Positions 62,401 through 64,000 of a stretch of 64,000 nt of DNA are shown here, piece by piece. The translations under genes were made by a program, and so were the position numbers. Location: NCBI GenBank assembly GCA_029378245.1, contig JARKIF010000003.1:620001-684000 (forward strand). The letters are read 5' to 3'. The notes beneath the pieces were generated by a model. It was not told the origin of the DNA and did no database searches. It saw only the letters and a program-made list of their open reading frames with translations. The stretch is from Roridomyces roridus (Eukaryota > Basidiomycota > Agaricomycetes > Agaricales > Mycenaceae). Numbering within the stretch: position 1 is the first letter of the stretch; each line of letters starts with the position of its first letter.

Positions 62401-62994
62401 ATGGGTTTGTGCCTGAGCCGTCGATCCCGCCTGCGCCAAGGCTGCCTAGGCATTTGGAGCGATTGATTTTGAATCGCCCGAGTCCTGGGGTGGTCATTCC
62501 AAAGACTGGGCCTGGGGCGACTGGGAGTATTGTGAATACTGTTGGTCAGGTGCCGAGTCCTGCGTTGAGGATTACGACGGCGAGTGGGACGGATGTTAGG
62601 GTTCCGCCGCTGAGCTTTACGGCTATGGCGAATGGCAGTGTTCATGCGAGTGGGACGACGACGCCGAATTCGGACAGGGAGAAGGAGCTGGAACACCAAG
62701 CTGCCCATCCTCAATTTGGTGGCGCTGGGGTGCCTACTACGCCTGCGCCGAGTCCGGGGGCTGTTGGTGTGCCGCTCATTGCGGACGATCCGAGCGTGCT
62801 GCAGACGCCATCACACGCGGTGCTGTACCACCTGTGCACCAGCTCCATCCGGGACAAGATGATTGCTGTTGGCGCGTCGACGCGGTACCGTCAGAAGGTT
62901 TGTGTTTCCCTCTTTCTTCGCCGCGATGCGTGATCTGACTTGTTGCAGTATTTGACGACGGTTTATTACAAGCCCGCGGAGCTGGAGGAGTAGA
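59402..62994 (+). CDS. SNF1/AMPK beta subunit (Gal83/Sip1/Sip2 family)
   Basis: Scaffold and glycogen-sensing subunit of the SNF1 kinase, linking the catalytic alpha and the gamma subunits in glucose-repression control. The start at 59402 gives MGNAPSQPNQ; Gly2 is a candidate N-myristoylation site as in Sip1/Sip2. After a long disordered region with an RS-rich insert comes the CBM48 glycogen-binding module: VPIAWRENATEVYLIRAGDEDW, then across an 822 nt intron (60998-61819) TTIHLPPGTHHFRFIVDGE and IPNAVDDQGFIANYV. The C-terminal ASC/AMPKBI domain begins IPPELVRAAQQEEQW and ends with SHAVLYHLCTSSIRDKM and YLTTVYYKPAELEE, stop 62992-62994. Both conserved domains are complete. The RS insert and the long intron are unusual for this gene. 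Confidence 0.92.
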
Positions 62995-64000
62995 CCGCTG
63001 ACCGCCGACTCGCCCATCTCCTGTCCATCTCTTCTTCATCTCACGACCAACCTCGCCTCACTCATCTGTACCCCTTTTCATACCCACCCACCGACCCTCC
63101 AAACCAAAAATTTCCCTCTGCACCCGGCGTGCGAACTTTAGAGCACGCTGGTGTGCGTGTACGTTATGTACCATCCATTGTAGCGCTCCTCGTCACTCGG
63201 GATGCGGTGGTCGTCCCGCTCGCTGTCTCGACCGCCGCACCCCTATAGAAGGGCGGACGACGACGACGACGACGAAAACACACGATTGATTCGTCTCGAT
63301 TCACGCATGGACCACTACTACTCACTCATCTCTGTGCCTCCATTTCTTGCTTCTTCTTTTTCTTTTCTCTTCGTTTCGTTTCTTACACTCACACACTTTC
63401 ATTATCCTCGCAATCAATCAAGTACATATCCATCCATCCATTCATCCGCATCATGCCGCACATCCCTACCTACCCTGCCTACGTATCCCGCCTCCCGTCC
63501 CGCCCTCCCGCGCTCGTTTCGTCCGTCCCCCATGCTATGATAGATGTTGTTTCTGCTCCTCACTCAAAGCTTGTTGTATCAGTGAAAAAAATAAATGCTT
63601 CAGATAGAAAGTGGATGTATGAATGGACCAAGGGGAGGTTTGTACATCAGTGATTAGCTTTGCTGGATACTCGGTTGGTGTGGGCTGGTGCTGGGCGAGG
63701 TTTCGGATCATGGGTATGCAGATTTTGAGGAGTAGTATTGCGGCCGACTGAGGCCGATTGTCAATTGAGGCCGAGGAAGGTCGCGTATCTTTGGCATGCA
63801 TGGCAGCGTGAGATGCGGAGCGGGCGTTGAGTGTGGTGGCGGCCTAGGGCGGGTTGGGGCTGGTACATACATGATACCAGCTATCGGGTATTGAATTTGT
63901 GGTAAGAATAAGGGCGCAGGGCATGGTTTTCTATGCCACAGGACGATGATTGTGCACGGCGTTATTTGTGGGTGGGTGGGTTGCCAGCCCGATTCGATTC
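62995..64000. other. 3' flank and intergenic DNA
   Basis: About 1 kb after the AMPK beta stop. It contains pyrimidine-rich and CCATCCATCCATTCATCC-type sequence (about 63425-63450) and short opposed frames only. No gene is supported before the window end. Confidence 0.4.

Noticed and set aside
61797..62714. A 305-codon minus-strand frame opposite the AMPK beta gene.
   Set aside because: It is a shadow frame of GC-rich coding sequence: Arg/Pro-rich, without any domain, opposite a well-supported CBM48/ASC gene.

Overview
The window is nuclear DNA of a filamentous basidiomycete, most likely an Agaricomycete. The evidence is genes cut by many short (about 45-60 nt) GT-AG introns, an intron-bearing tRNA-Phe, and lineage-typical families such as DUF6534-like polytopic membrane proteins and a fungal AMPK beta subunit. 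No genus can be named from the sequence. All exon models below were read by eye from splice sites, frame and family conservation.

Layout. Positions 1-7.9 kb hold copies of a small orphan membrane/coiled-coil gene, a GH27 alpha-galactosidase and two short DNA transposons. Positions 8-28.5 kb form a conserved core: methylthioribulose-1-phosphate dehydratase, a DUF2235 hydrolase, a Ste7-type MAP kinase kinase, an orphan protein of about 2,470 residues, a Cys-rich small protein, a coiled-coil protein and adenylosuccinate lyase. Positions 28.5-46 kb are an accessory mosaic: an SDR gene split by a 2.07 kb transposon, two DUF6534-like genes, a fragment of a RecQ gene fused to a truncated alpha-galactosidase copy, two more copies of the small orphan gene (one broken by a 617 bp MITE), an internally deleted SDR remnant and tandem noncoding duplications. 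Positions 46-54 kb carry a 2OG-Fe(II) oxygenase, a Gly/Asn-rich stress-type protein, an intact RecQ helicase and another polytopic membrane protein. Positions 54-64 kb hold mostly sparse DNA, tRNA-Phe(GAA) and the SNF1/AMPK beta subunit.

Main structural observation: about 1955-7115 and about 35187-39800 are two arms of one inverted segmental duplication, 28 kb apart, each changed afterwards by different transposons. The arms give the empty sites that define three insertions exactly. The left arm keeps the working alpha-galactosidase and an intact orphan gene; the right arm copies are degenerate.

The most unusual gene is at 15072-23221. It has two copies of an unrecognised domain with the same intron position in each, then a run of seven small symmetric phase-1 exons that mostly end in a LFDD-type acidic motif, then a long Ser/Pro-rich low-complexity region, and finally amphipathic helix arrays with 4- and 8-residue periods, with a one-base frameshift between them.
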